A DNA stretch of 64,000 nucleotides from Euglena gracilis. Its lineage: Eukaryota > Euglenida > Euglenophyceae > Euglenales. Numbering within the stretch: position 1 is the stretch's first letter; each line of letters opens with the position of its first letter. The stretch spans positions 31,148,012 to 31,212,011 of the forward strand of contig CP154954.1 of assembly GCA_039621445.1 (NCBI GenBank), read 5' to 3'. Under the pieces are notes generated by a model. The model was not told the origin of the DNA. It did not search any database and saw only the letters and a program-made list of their open reading frames with translations. Both the position numbers and the translations under genes were made by a program. Of this stretch, positions 52,401 to 61,300 are shown piece after piece.

Positions 52401-55400
52401 GTATAATCTGAGAGAGAGAGAGAGAAGCGAGAAAGAGAGAGAAAGAGAGAAGAGAGAGAGAAACTTATATCTAATAATAGTAGAGAAGAGAGAGATAGAG
52501 AAGAGAGAGAAGAGAGAAGAGACAGAAAAGAGACTAAGAGAGAGAGAGAGATAGAGATAAGATAAGATCAGAGAGAAGAGGAGAGAGAGTCTTGAGAGAG
52601 AAGAGAGAGAAGAGAAGAGATATAGAGAATATAATAGAGAGACAATATCTCTCTCTAAGATAGATATGGAGAATATATCTATCTCTTATCTATAGATGAA
52701 GAGAGATAGATATAATATAAGATATTATAGAGATAAGATATAGCTATACACTATATCTATGTATATATATTGTATTATGTATATACAGACTAAAAAGAGA
52801 GAAAGAGAGAAAGAGGAAAAAGATAAAAGAGAGAAGAGAAGAGAATAGAGAGAGATAAAGAGAGAAAAAGAAAGACAGAGAGATATAATAAACACAAGAG
52901 AAATATAAGATATATCAGACATAGAGAAAGAGATAAAGAGATAGAGACTAGACAGAAGACAGAGAATAAGAATAGATAGAAGAAGAGAAGAGAGAGGAGA
53001 GAGGAGAGATAAAGAAAAGAAGAGAGAGATAAAGAAATATATATAAATAAAGAGATATATATATATATAGATATATATATAGAGAGAAGAATAGACAATA
53101 TATATACTATATATATTAATATAAAATAGATACATATCATATATAGAGATAAAATAATATAAGATTATATTATATATAATATATATATTATATATTCTTA
53201 TCTGTCTAGACATGTATATATATAATGTATATGAAGTGTTTACATCGTCTATACAGAGAACATACTAGAGAGAGAAGACAGAAAGAGGAGAGAGATAGAA
53301 AAAAGAAGAAGAGAGAGAAGATAAAGAGAGATATATCAGATAAGAGAGAAATAGAGACAATAGAGAGAGAGATAAGAGGAGATAATACTATCAGAGAGGA
53401 GACATAGACATAGACAGAAATCTATCCTAAATATCTATATTATAGAATATAGAGTATAGGTATAGGAGAGATAGAATATATCTAATATATAGATATTATA
53501 TATTTCTGTATAGAGTAGATATAGACATAGGTATAGAGAGGATATATGTATATGTATATATATCTGATATCTCTCTTATATCTAATATCTATACTCTAGT
53601 ATATATATTAGAGACTATAAGATAAGATAGAAGAGATAGAGATAATATAGATAAGAGATATAAGAGATATAATTCTTAGACAAGTATAATATATTCATAT
53701 TATAGTATATCTATATGATTCTCTGTATACATGTATGTATATATATGTATACATATTGTATATATAGAATAGGTATATATAAATATATAATAGATATCTC
53801 TTATTCTGAGAATTATATATACAACATAATATATATCTATATATATATATAATCTACTGTATACAGAAATATATATATATATATAATATATATCTCTCTA
53901 TATATATATATATATTTGTATATATATATTTTAGATATATATATTATACATTGTATGTATATGTATATATATTTCTGTATACATATATACATGTATATAT
54001 ATGTATATATATGTATATATAAGTGTATATATATTATATATAATATATAAAAATATATATATATATAAAAATATATATAAAAATATAATATATATAAAAT
54101 ATATATATATATATTTCTGTATACATGTATAAATATAATGTTTGAGTATGACAGGGATGATGGGACACGAAGCAAATGTTGTCACTAAAACAAATGCTGT
54201 CTCTTGAGTAATATGCTCTCATATATACCCTCACACTCTCAAATTCACTCTCAAATATGTTCATGTGGGGGGCACTGTTGAGCCAAGCAACACTTGCCGG
54301 ACAACCTGCAGCAAGTGCCGCCCTTTCAGGTGCTTGAACGGGGAGAGGTGGTCGCCCTCCCCGGCGACCGGCGGCAGGAAGGTGTCGATGGCGTGAAGCA
54401 GCCCGTGCTCGCTGTCGAGGGAGAGGGTCGGCCGTATGGGGACTGGGTTGTGAGGTGTTTGCCATCTGCAGGGATCTGTGAACAGAGCCTGGCCACCCTC
54501 ATAACGGAACATCTTCGAGGTTTCTGAGTTCTCCGGGAGCTGGCAGGCAAAATGGGAGTCAAAACTTCATTCGTGCATTCCGCTGCTGAACCACCTCTGT
54601 ATCATTTCAATGATGCCACAAGAGACCAGGATGCTCTCCGACAGCAAAAATAAAGAAATTAATAAGTTGTACTTGCAGAATGGTTTCCAATAACGCTGGC
54701 CCACTTGGACGTTTGGTGTAACCATGCCAAAAACTTTGCCCTCACTTGCAAAAGTTTGGAAACTGTCACACTTGTGACTGTTCCCAAGATGTGTATGCAT
54801 GCACATGCACACGCACACACATATACACACATGCACACACACACACACACACGCACGCACGCACGCATGCACACATGCACGCACGCATGCACACACACAT
54901 GCACACACACACACACGCTCACACACACACACACACGACACTGGCTGAGGTGGCCACACAATGTCGCGAAGGCAAGGGAGGCAATGTATCATGAACAAAC
55001 TTGAGTTGTGAAAAATAAATAATTGAAGAAGGACCCAGGGAGTTATTGACGACGCCTGACATGAAATTAGATGCAATTCTCTCCTAACACCAACACACAG
55101 CACATACAGAAATATTGGAGCCGACCCTTTGCAGACCAGGCCTTCGGCAGACGCCGGCTCACCCAACACATGTGAGTCACAGCAGTGGTGTGCTGGTGCA
55201 CCATCCGGGCCGAGGACACGGCCTCCGCGGTGGCCGAGGCGCTGAACCGCACCACGCACTTCCCGTCCTCCACCCGGTGGTCGCAGGGCCTCCCCGCCTC
55301 CAGCCCCCCCCACGCACAAAAAAAAAGTAACGGGAAAGGCAGATGAATAAAATGAAGAACACAAATAGAATGCGCCACTGTAGGACATGAAAGACAGATA

Positions 55401-56268
55401 GTTTGCGTGTGACCTGGCACAGCGTTCAACGGCCCGGGGCCTGGGCAGAGGTGCACCTCGCCGTTGGCCAGTCCCGCCGCCAGAAGCTTGCCGGTGGGGC
55501 TCCACAGCAGTGCCGTCACCTCCGCCGGGGTCGTCAGCTGGAACAGCCGCTGGAACGACAGCGCGTTGTGCAGGACGGTCCACGGCCGGTCACACCGCGA
55601 TGAGACGTGACCCCAAAATGACTCCGATCCACTCACTCCGTCTTGGGGGGGGGGGGGTTCAGATCGACACACCTTGCACCTTGCACTCAATTGCCTCCTG
55701 AAAATGTGGTGGATGGATCGCAATGCAACGCATCGTTCTCAAGATACAATATCGCTTTCAGTGGAGCGGCTGGCTAAGACTTGCCCGGGGGGGTGGCCAG
55801 CATACAATTGCTTACCGACCCCCGGGGGGGGGGGGGGGGGGTCACTCCACTTTTTTTTAAAAACCAGTCAGTCACTCATTTTCAAAAAACCAGCCAGTCA
55901 CTACCCCCCCCCCCCCTGGGGGAGGTCGGCCACTCAGAAAAACGGCCACTTTCCAGTCACTTTAGGCCATTTTAAGCCCAAAAAAATTTTCGGCGCCAGG
56001 GTCACTCAAGCCACTTTTGCCCACTCCTGGCCGACCCCCCCGGGGGGGGGGGGGGGGGGGATCGCGGGCCAAAACCCAGTCAGTCCTTCTGAAAAACCCA
56101 GCCCCCCCCCCGGGGGGGGGGGGGGGGTTGGTCAGTGCTTAAGCAATTGTCTGGTGGCCAGCCGGGGGCGATGCTGCTCCGCGCCGCCACGGCGACCAGG
56201 TCCATCTCATGGCACAGTGTGACGAGGGAGATCGGGCCCGGCACGGCCTTGCTGTGGAGCAGCCGCAT
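36484..56268 (-). CDS. APC4: Anaphase-promoting complex subunit 4 (APC4), at least 16 exons
   Basis: APC4 is a scaffold subunit of the APC/C ubiquitin ligase that controls mitotic exit. Exons (5' to 3'): 56268-about 56170, about 55620-55457, 55297-55163, 54407-54306, 50009-49910, 48977-48877, 48493-48366, 48129-48099, 47648-47538, 45279-45153, 44332-44265, 42881-42741, 40981-40754, 40697-40589, 37429-37382, 36594-36484. Read in order they follow the family from end to end: a start [20 protein letters not shown] then EMDLVAVAA, the WD40 strand [32 protein letters not shown] with TTAVTHMCW, the strand [20 protein letters not shown], the helical long domain ([36 protein letters not shown]), and an acidic tail. 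Most junctions match in phase. The exon 1/2 and 2/3 borders, the link at 40.75 kb, and exons probably missing at 55.1-54.4, 42.7-41.0 and 40.5-37.5 kb are unresolved. Introns are full of transposons and satellites. No frame break was seen inside exons. Confidence 0.8.
37920..38490. repeat. GAGCCTCCTCGAAC repeats around a 92-bp tandem
   Basis: Motifs GAGCCTCCTCGAAC and TTCGAG occur at 37,935-38,045 and 38,355-38,450. Between them, a unit of about 92 bp with CCCTTGTGTTGCATA and GGCCCCAAAA repeats two and a half times, starting near 38,108, 38,200 and 38,289. All of it lies in an APC4 intron. Confidence 0.6.
38877..38916. repeat. Long perfect hairpin with GGCGCC core
   Basis: GAATCTTCCTTCGGCGCC, then AAA, then GGCGCTGAAGGAAGATTC. 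This is an 18-bp stem with one mismatch and a 3-base loop. Confidence 0.8.
39997..40170. mobile_element. hAT-like MITE, 8-bp target duplication
   Basis: Inverted ends of about 25 bp beginning CAGACCGCC(A/G)TTTAGTGTG, flanked by CCTTGGAA at 39989-39996 and 40171-40178. The 174-bp body is made of repeated TGTGATACAT units. It sits in an APC4 intron. Confidence 0.9.
40589..40981 (-). CDS. APC4: APC4 exons: WPRLPF segment and following strand
   Basis: The first island (40981-40754) reads [17 protein letters not shown], then [17 protein letters not shown] and a Pro-rich bit. It matches the part of APC4 where a hydrophobic loop leads into a long helix. The second (40697-40589) reads [20 protein letters not shown]. 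The join is unresolved: CACG/GTGAGG gives the wrong phase, while CCT/GTGCGG fits phase 2. Confidence 0.6.
41240..42144. other. APC4 intron without recognised content
   Basis: Mostly unique sequence. Frames of up to about 100 codons are open on both strands at 41,243-41,576 but show no motif. An APC4 exon is expected somewhere between 41.0 and 42.7 kb, and I could not place it. Confidence 0.3.
42145..42567. mobile_element. TIR element with CTATGTCCAA ends
   Basis: Inverted ends CCCCCCTATGTCCAATGACC and its complement with GACCACC blocks. The phrase GGTGTCCTCTGACCGGGGGG repeats inside, with two hairpins of the GGCGC-loop-GCGCC type. The flanking C and G runs hide any duplication. A related shorter piece lies at about 27,960-28,350. 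Confidence 0.65.
42741..42881 (-). CDS. APC4: APC4 exon, helical domain with LLHWLN
   Basis: Forty-seven codons after [31 protein letters not shown] then [20 protein letters not shown]. It matches the helix with a central Phe/Leu-x-W-L in APC4. Donor AGC/GTGGAC, or GAC/GTGTGC six bases further on. An exon seems missing between here and 40,981. Confidence 0.65.
44048..44235. repeat. GT-rich microsatellite
   Basis: Nearly continuous TGTG with TGCG steps, directly 3' of an APC4 exon. Confidence 0.85.
44265..45279 (-). CDS. APC4: APC4 exons, long helical domain (two exons)
   Basis: Exon 45279-45153 reads [19 protein letters not shown] then [14 protein letters not shown] and leaves in phase 1 at CTGG/GTGTGG. 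Exon 44332-44265 enters in phase 1, reads [20 protein letters not shown], and leaves in phase 0 at GAGGAG/GCTGGA, a GC donor. Both match neighbouring stretches of APC4. The intron between them is 820 bp and has no other coding island that I can see. Confidence 0.7.
47538..47648 (-). CDS. APC4: APC4 exon, long helical domain
   Basis: Thirty-seven codons with [20 protein letters not shown] then [16 protein letters not shown]. The P-P-x-x-x-x-F-L-V-x-x-L pattern is typical of the APC4 long domain. Acceptor GGGAG/GTG in phase 0; donor AGC/GTCAGC, with another possible at ACT/GTGTCA. Confidence 0.65.
48099..48129 (-). CDS. APC4: APC4 31-bp microexon
   Basis: One base plus ten codons, [10 protein letters not shown]. 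Acceptor GCAAG, donor GGAAG/GTGCCG. It enters in phase 2 as required by the upstream exon and exits in phase 0 into the downstream exon, restoring a stretch that would otherwise be missing relative to the family. Confidence 0.5.
48366..48977 (-). CDS. APC4: APC4 exons: last propeller strand and first long-domain helices
   Basis: Exon 48977-48877 reads [20 protein letters not shown]. It leaves in phase 0 at GAGGAG/GCCGGC, a GC donor, though a GT alternative lies 30 bp further on (CTGCC/GTTCAG). Exon 48493-48366 reads [17 protein letters not shown] and [18 protein letters not shown], two amphipathic helices, and leaves in phase 2 at CTTCA/GTGACA. Both positions fit APC4. Confidence 0.65.
49910..50009 (-). 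CDS. APC4: APC4 exon: WD40-type strand
   Basis: Enters in phase 0 after CCGGTCCAG and leaves in phase 1 at CAGCTGG/GTTCTG, matching the next exon. [20 protein letters not shown] matches the hydrophobic-strand, Gly-Gly, strand pattern found before the helical part of APC4. Confidence 0.6.
50177..51560. repeat. Scattered 10-bp CAGCATCGCC tandems
   Basis: Short arrays of CAGCATCGCC at 50,181-50,212, 51,462-51,492 and 51,521-51,553, in the same orientation, on both sides of the 18-bp minisatellite. Confidence 0.8.
50575..51090. repeat. 18-bp minisatellite (TGTCCAGCATCTGCATCT)
   Basis: About 28 copies in an APC4 intron. The unit is a multiple of three, so open frames run through it and read Asp-Ala-Gly-Gln repeats on the minus strand. 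I regard these as non-coding, because the real exons lie elsewhere. Confidence 0.9.
51634..51874. mobile_element. CAGGGGTTTTTT hAT-like element, 8-bp target duplication
   Basis: Starts CAGGGGTTTTTTTTTAAGAC and ends GACCAAAAAACCCCTG, flanked by TTCCTGAT at 51626-51633 and 51875-51882. It has the GGCGCC-TTC-GGTGCT hairpin inside. Same family as 20,039-20,331. Confidence 0.9.
52320..54130. repeat. 1.8-kb GA/TA low-complexity tract
   Basis: Starts as TATATG, turns into GAGAGA with scattered TATA, and ends as TATATATA with ATATATGTATACAT palindromes. G and A dominate the plus strand from 52,410 to 53,420. Long frames here are artefacts. Confidence 0.95.
54780..54940. repeat. CA-rich microsatellite
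   Basis: ACAC and GCAC steps without coding features, in an APC4 intron. Confidence 0.9.
55163..55620 (-). CDS. APC4: APC4 exons 2-3: WD40 propeller strands
   Basis: Two islands. The first (about 55620 to 55457 or 55414) reads [15 protein letters not shown] followed by [18 protein letters not shown], a WD40 blade very close to the first blade of APC4. The second (55297-55163) reads [12 protein letters not shown] and [11 protein letters not shown] and ends at a perfect donor TGG/GTGAGC. The 5' edge of the first is uncertain: the nearest in-frame AG is near 55613-55615. The 3' edge is also uncertain, with GAG/GTGCAC, GCT/GTGCCA and CAG/GTCACA all possible. Confidence 0.75.
55802..56153. mobile_element. 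CAATTGCTTA element, 9-bp target duplication, beside APC4 exon 1
   Basis: Begins ATACAATTGCTTACCGACC and ends GCTTAAGCAATTGTCTG, flanked by GTGGCCAGC at 55793-55801 and 56154-56162. Nearly the same sequence as the copy at 22.5 kb. One copy of the duplication lies inside the open frame at the 3' edge of APC4 exon 1. Confidence 0.9.
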
Positions 56269-56778
56269 CGGTCCTGACCCGCCGCCCTGCCGCAGCGGGT
56301 CAGGCGCCCACAGGGATGGCGGGTGCCCTGCGGATGGGTGGGACAGCCATGGGGCGGGGAGCTGCTTGTGGGAGGAGGGCGGGAGAGGTGGGGACTGGGG
56401 AGAGACTTCCCCTGAGATAGCCTTAGGGGTAGGCAAATTTTCCAACAATTTTGGCCCAGTCCTTATCCTTATCCTTATCCTTATCCGGTTCTTTGACCGT
56501 CCGCAGAACCGAAGTTTTCCCACCCTCTTACTGTCGAGGTAGGAGGGGAGGTCTGACCCCCCCTCTCCGTGTTGGGGGTCTGGTCCCGCTTCCCACACAT
56601 CCCTGGCCGTGTGCTGTGGGGCCACCGGCTCCGGGGAACCCCAACGGTCAAACAGTCCTTGCACTTCCCCCTGCAGTTCTGCGACACTAGACAACATCTG
56701 GTATAGTTTACTGATCTGGGTGCCCTATATTGGTACTTGAAAAACGTGGTTCCGTCGCGAGATCGGCCGCTGGGGGGG

Positions 56779-57374
56779 GGGCAGAACGGGAAGGCCTGGT
56801 GGGGGGGGGGGCGACCCCCCACCCGGGAGGTAGGGGGTCGAACCCCCCCCACCCACCACAACATTTTCATCAATTTCAGGAAAACAGGGATGTTGGCCGG
56901 GGAAAATGTTTGAACTTTTTTGAAAAATAAACCCAAAATGCATGTAATTTTTAGGAGGGGGGGGTGAAAAAAATGAAGGTCAAAAAAATTGGACCAAATC
57001 CTGGCACAATCAAATTTTACTGACATTTTTCCTCTTTGAATTCCTTTCGACTTTCAATGTCATTTTTTTGCTTCAAAAACCTCTCAAAATTAAAACTTTG
57101 AGAAAATGTTGAATTTTTGGAAGGTGTGAAAAAATGGGGTTTCGGGGGGCTTTTGGGGGGGACCCCCTATATGGGTCCCAAAATGGGTCAAAAAAAAACA
57201 CCTGGCGCCGAAGGCGCCGGAAAAATTTTTCTGGTCCAAAAATTGGTGCTCCCGGAAATACGGGAAGAGGTGGGGGGGTGGTCGACCCCCCCCACCCACT
57301 ATGCAGGGGGGTGGGGGGGGGTCGACTCCCCCACCCACCACCCTGGCCGTTTGGCCAATTCCCGTTCTGCCCTG
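56779..57374. mobile_element. Second copy of the CAGGGCAGAACGGGAA hAT-like element
   Basis: Ends GGGCAGAACGGGAAGGCC and GGCC-AATTCCCGTTCTGCCCTG. The interior is collinear with 11,344-12,016 and includes the GGCGCCGAAGGCGCC hairpin. Flanking G runs blur the target duplication. Confidence 0.8.
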
Positions 57375-58044
57375 GGGGGGGGGGGCAATGTGACTGAATG
57401 GTTTTGGAAAAAATGGAAAATGAGCAGGTAAGCAAAGGTGTGGCTGGGACAAACGGCCACCCAGTTCCAAAGGCTCCGGGACATTGCTGCACCCACGGAA
57501 GAAAGCATGGCTTTCCGTTTCTTTTTTTGTTGCTCAAGCGGTCGATGGTGGGGTGGGGGGTCAAAGTGGTTGGGAAGAGGAAAGCAAATGCGGGGAAAAC
57601 GCCCTGCTCCACTGCCGAGAATTCTCTTCCAACTGTGCTCCGTTTTTCCGTCGCTGTCAAGTCCAACCCGGCACAAGTCGCAGTCAGCAGGTATCCATTT
57701 CTACGTGTAATTGTTGTTGACTTTAAAATGCACTCATATTATAACCTTTTGAATTATGAAAAACTATCATCATTTTCCCTCCAATGTTGGATTTCCCCTT
57801 TTTTTTCACATCATTTTCCCCATAGTTTTGTCTCCCGCAGTTTTGTTCGCGCTGTAGACAAAATCTGGAGGGACTGCTTGGTATGGTTTGGGCTGGCGCA
57901 CAAGGTCAAATAACAATGCGTCAAAACAGGGTCACCAAAGAGGTCACAGTAATGAAATGAAAAGAAAGGCAATGGAAGGTAATGATGTGCTGTACAATCA
58001 TGCCTCCTCTGCGGCTTCATGGGGTTTTTTTTACAATGCAGATG

Positions 58045-58048
58045 AAAG

Positions 58049-58108
<60 letters not shown>
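58045..58108. repeat. (GA)n(GT)n microsatellite
   Basis: GAAAGAGAGAGA switching to GTGTGTGT, about 90 bp downstream of the FYVE gene stop codon. Confidence 0.9.
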
Positions 58109-58112
<4 letters not shown>

Positions 58113-58201
58113 TGTGCATCGCAAGAAGGCTTTGACTTGCTGAGCAAAATGTACAATGAGCACCTGACGCTATGGTACACAACAGCGAGGGGTTGCAGCG
58201 A

Positions 58202-58318
58202 TCAAACACAGCGGACGCAGACACGGTTGGTGTTGGTGAGGGCAAGGCGGGGGCAACATTTGTCGCAGGCCACGCAGCCGCACACCCGGCAGTGGTGGCG
58301 GCGCCGGACAAATGTGAA
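58202..58318 (-). CDS. Terminal exon: C-terminal two-thirds of FYVE finger
   Basis: Thirty-eight codons plus TGA. The acceptor is a pyrimidine-rich stretch ending TTCGCAG. It holds the signature basic motif RRRHHCRVCG, which contacts the 3-phosphate of the lipid, followed by CDKC and the closing RVCVRC. With the two cysteines of the preceding exon, all eight zinc ligands are present, so the domain looks functional. Confidence 0.88.
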   Translation of the reverse strand, partial: FTFVRRRHHCRVCGCVACDKCCPRLALTNTNRVCVRCV

Positions 58319-61300
58319 CTGCGAACAGCGAACGAAAGGAAGTTGCGAAGGGGGGCAGGGAGGTTTGCAGGCAGCCGGAAAGGGCCCGACAGAATCCCTG
58401 ACCACTTTCTTCACAAATGCAAATTTGGGGAAATGTCGTACAATGTTCTGCAGTACAAAATTCCAATCACACCTGGTCAACCACAGATTTGCGCAATTGA
58501 CAGATTGAACAATGCAAGAAGCAAAAGAATGTCCCACGGATGTGTCAGCGACAATGCTGACTAATGAATTCTCATCTCAACACCCACGGAGGGATTAAAA
58601 CACCTGTTGAACCGCAACTGCGGGCACAGCTGCAGGGGGGGGGGAACCTCCTTGCGGCAGACACTGCAGTGGGTGCTGTCGGGCTCCCACTGCTCCCGCC
58701 GGATCCAAACTTTTGGCGCATCACCGTCAGGGGTCCGCTCTTGCACCTTGGCACGGAGAGGGGATGCGAAGGGTGACTGACACAACACCACCATGGAAGC
58801 TGGAGACCTAAACACAGACTTAAGCAAAATTCGACCCAAGGGATTCTTGGTGTTTTCCAACAAATGTTTAGATACATGCATTAAAACAAAAACATGTATG
58901 CACATGTGTTCACTGAATTGAAAACAAGGACACTGGCGATAAGAAAATTCCCAAAGCGTTGTATTTTTTCTTCTTCGGGAAAAAGGTCTGTATCTTTGGA
59001 TGTGACCCAAAATTTCACCCAACCCACGTAATGGACATTTTGGAGTGGGCTTATCGCAAATAACCGCAGGGATATTTCGAAATTAATGCGGCCGGTGTGC
59101 CATGTACGGAGCATAGCCTTGCAAAAACGACAGGGAGCAGATGCATGCAAACGGCAGATCGCCTTGTTGAAAAAACATTGGAGACCAGGAATAGTTTCAA
59201 CCCAAATTGTGGTGGGTTGAAAATCCCCGTACGGGATATTTACCCAAATGGCAATGTGTTCGAAATTTGAATTTCGTTGATATTGATTATTGCCAGTTTT
59301 CTGATTGGGGGACCAAAAACGCCCGTATTTGGGGGAGTGAAAATCTCCTAAGTTTGAAGGACAAAATTTGTGATGGAAAAACCTGCCCAGATATGGCGTT
59401 GAAGGAGAGGGGCAGGTGGACGCACATGGAGCAATTGGGTGGGAGGCATATGCACATCAAAAATGGAGAAAGCCACAAAAATTGATTGAATATCTGCTTT
59501 CGGCCCTTGATGTTAAGGAGGAGAAATTTTCCTTCGAAAGGGAGGATTATGCCATGAGAAACTCGACTGAGAAGAATTTTCAAAAGAGAGCCGAAATGGA
59601 TTGCTTTGCCCCAATCAAAAATTCTCAATATGCTTTTTTAGACAAAAGAAGAAAAAGCCTTGAGCATTGATTGCGGGAGGCGGGGGGCATGGTGTGGTTG
59701 AACCCCCTTGGCCTTTGTGGCATAGAGTGGCAAAAAAGTTGCAAAGAACCCCGTGTGATGCAATATGCATTGTTCCCGATTGGCAAAGGGAATGGGTGAG
59801 AGAAATTGTGTGAAACACAACACAAAAAATTGTATTTTCAGGCTGGTACAACGCCTTTCGAAGTGGACTGGAAACCCATGAGAGGTGTGACGTGGGGAGT
59901 TTGGGTCTTGTTGATAGAAGGTACAAGCCTCCCACCAGCACTAACGCGCCTGAGGAACCAAAGGTTTCACGTTTGAAGTCATGCATGGTGAAGAAAAGGC
60001 AATCACCCACAGGATCAGCAAGGTTTTTTAAGATCGGCAACTTTTGCTTCGCACAAAGGTGATTTTGGTCAACGGGGAGGAACGGGATATGTATATTTTG
60101 GTGGATGCAGGGGCGGAAGCAAACCCCTTATGGCAAGGGTTCATAAGCGATCATTTGATGCACACGGCTGAACATCCCCTTAAGTTTGAAATGGCTGACG
60201 GCCAACTTTAAGTGGGGGGACAAATGCACTAAGGTGAGAATGAAGTGGCTGGGTGAGGAGAGTAATGGGGCACCACCCGAGTGCGTTGAGTATGAAATAT
60301 TCGTATTTTACGAAGCAAATGAAAAGGTGGATGCCGCTTTGTCGTTCCCATGGCTTTCCCGAGCAAAGCTTGGAATTTTCCCACATCACCGAGCTTTGGT
60401 TTTAGAGAACCCTGAAGAGAGGGAGAAAGACTGGAAGACCTTTGACTGCATCAACCTTTCATAGTCGGCCTTGAAAGTCACCACCTGAGATATTGTGCGA
60501 GATGGAACTGTAAAAAAAAATATTGGAAAATATTGAATAAGAATGATAGTGTTCGCCTCCTCCCGCAGAAGTGGTACACATTCCCAAAACTGCAATTTCC
60601 GCAATTTCCCGATTTTTTTTCCCGCAATGATTACAACTGCCTCCGATATCCATCCTCTTCCACGCATATATTACGTCAATTAACACTTATCATGTTGCAT
60701 TCAATACACTATCACAGCACACTTCAAAGTATCAATTCTTTTCATTTTGCAGCATTTGTGCATGTTTCGAGCTGTTGTTTACACTTTTCAAACAAAAAAA
60801 ATACAAAAAACAGGATTTTTGTACTTTTGGGAACATGCTGATTTTAGAAATTTGGAAATTGTTGGCTGAAAAATCCGAAAATGACTAAAAATTGACAAAA
60901 AGTTTGGTCTCAGGTTAAATCTGGTCCAGAATTTTTATAAACTGAAAAAACAATTCCCATCAGAAATTGGGAAAAAGCCCTAAAAAAGGCCATGGAATCG
61001 CCAAATTTTGTCAAAATTTGTAAAACTTGGCAAATTTTGGCAACAAAGTAACAAAAGGCACCTGGGTTCCTTTGTAAAACGTTTAAAGAATGGGCGGAAC
61101 CCGTTTCGCCTTTCATTTTCAGATTTCAGGTTCGTGCGGGAGGATTGCGAAGAGGGGAGGAAACTGCGGAAAATTTCGAAAATTGTGGGGGAAATTGCAG
61201 ATATCAATTTCCCCTCTCTGCTGATTGAAAATTTTCAATGTTGATTTTTAAGTGGATGAAAACGTTGGGCTTTGGAAATGTGATGAACACACACCATGAT

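Noticed and set aside
52725-53213. Ser/Leu/Ile/Tyr-rich membrane-like proteins
   Set aside because: Low-complexity GA/TA DNA; the apparent hydrophobicity follows from composition.
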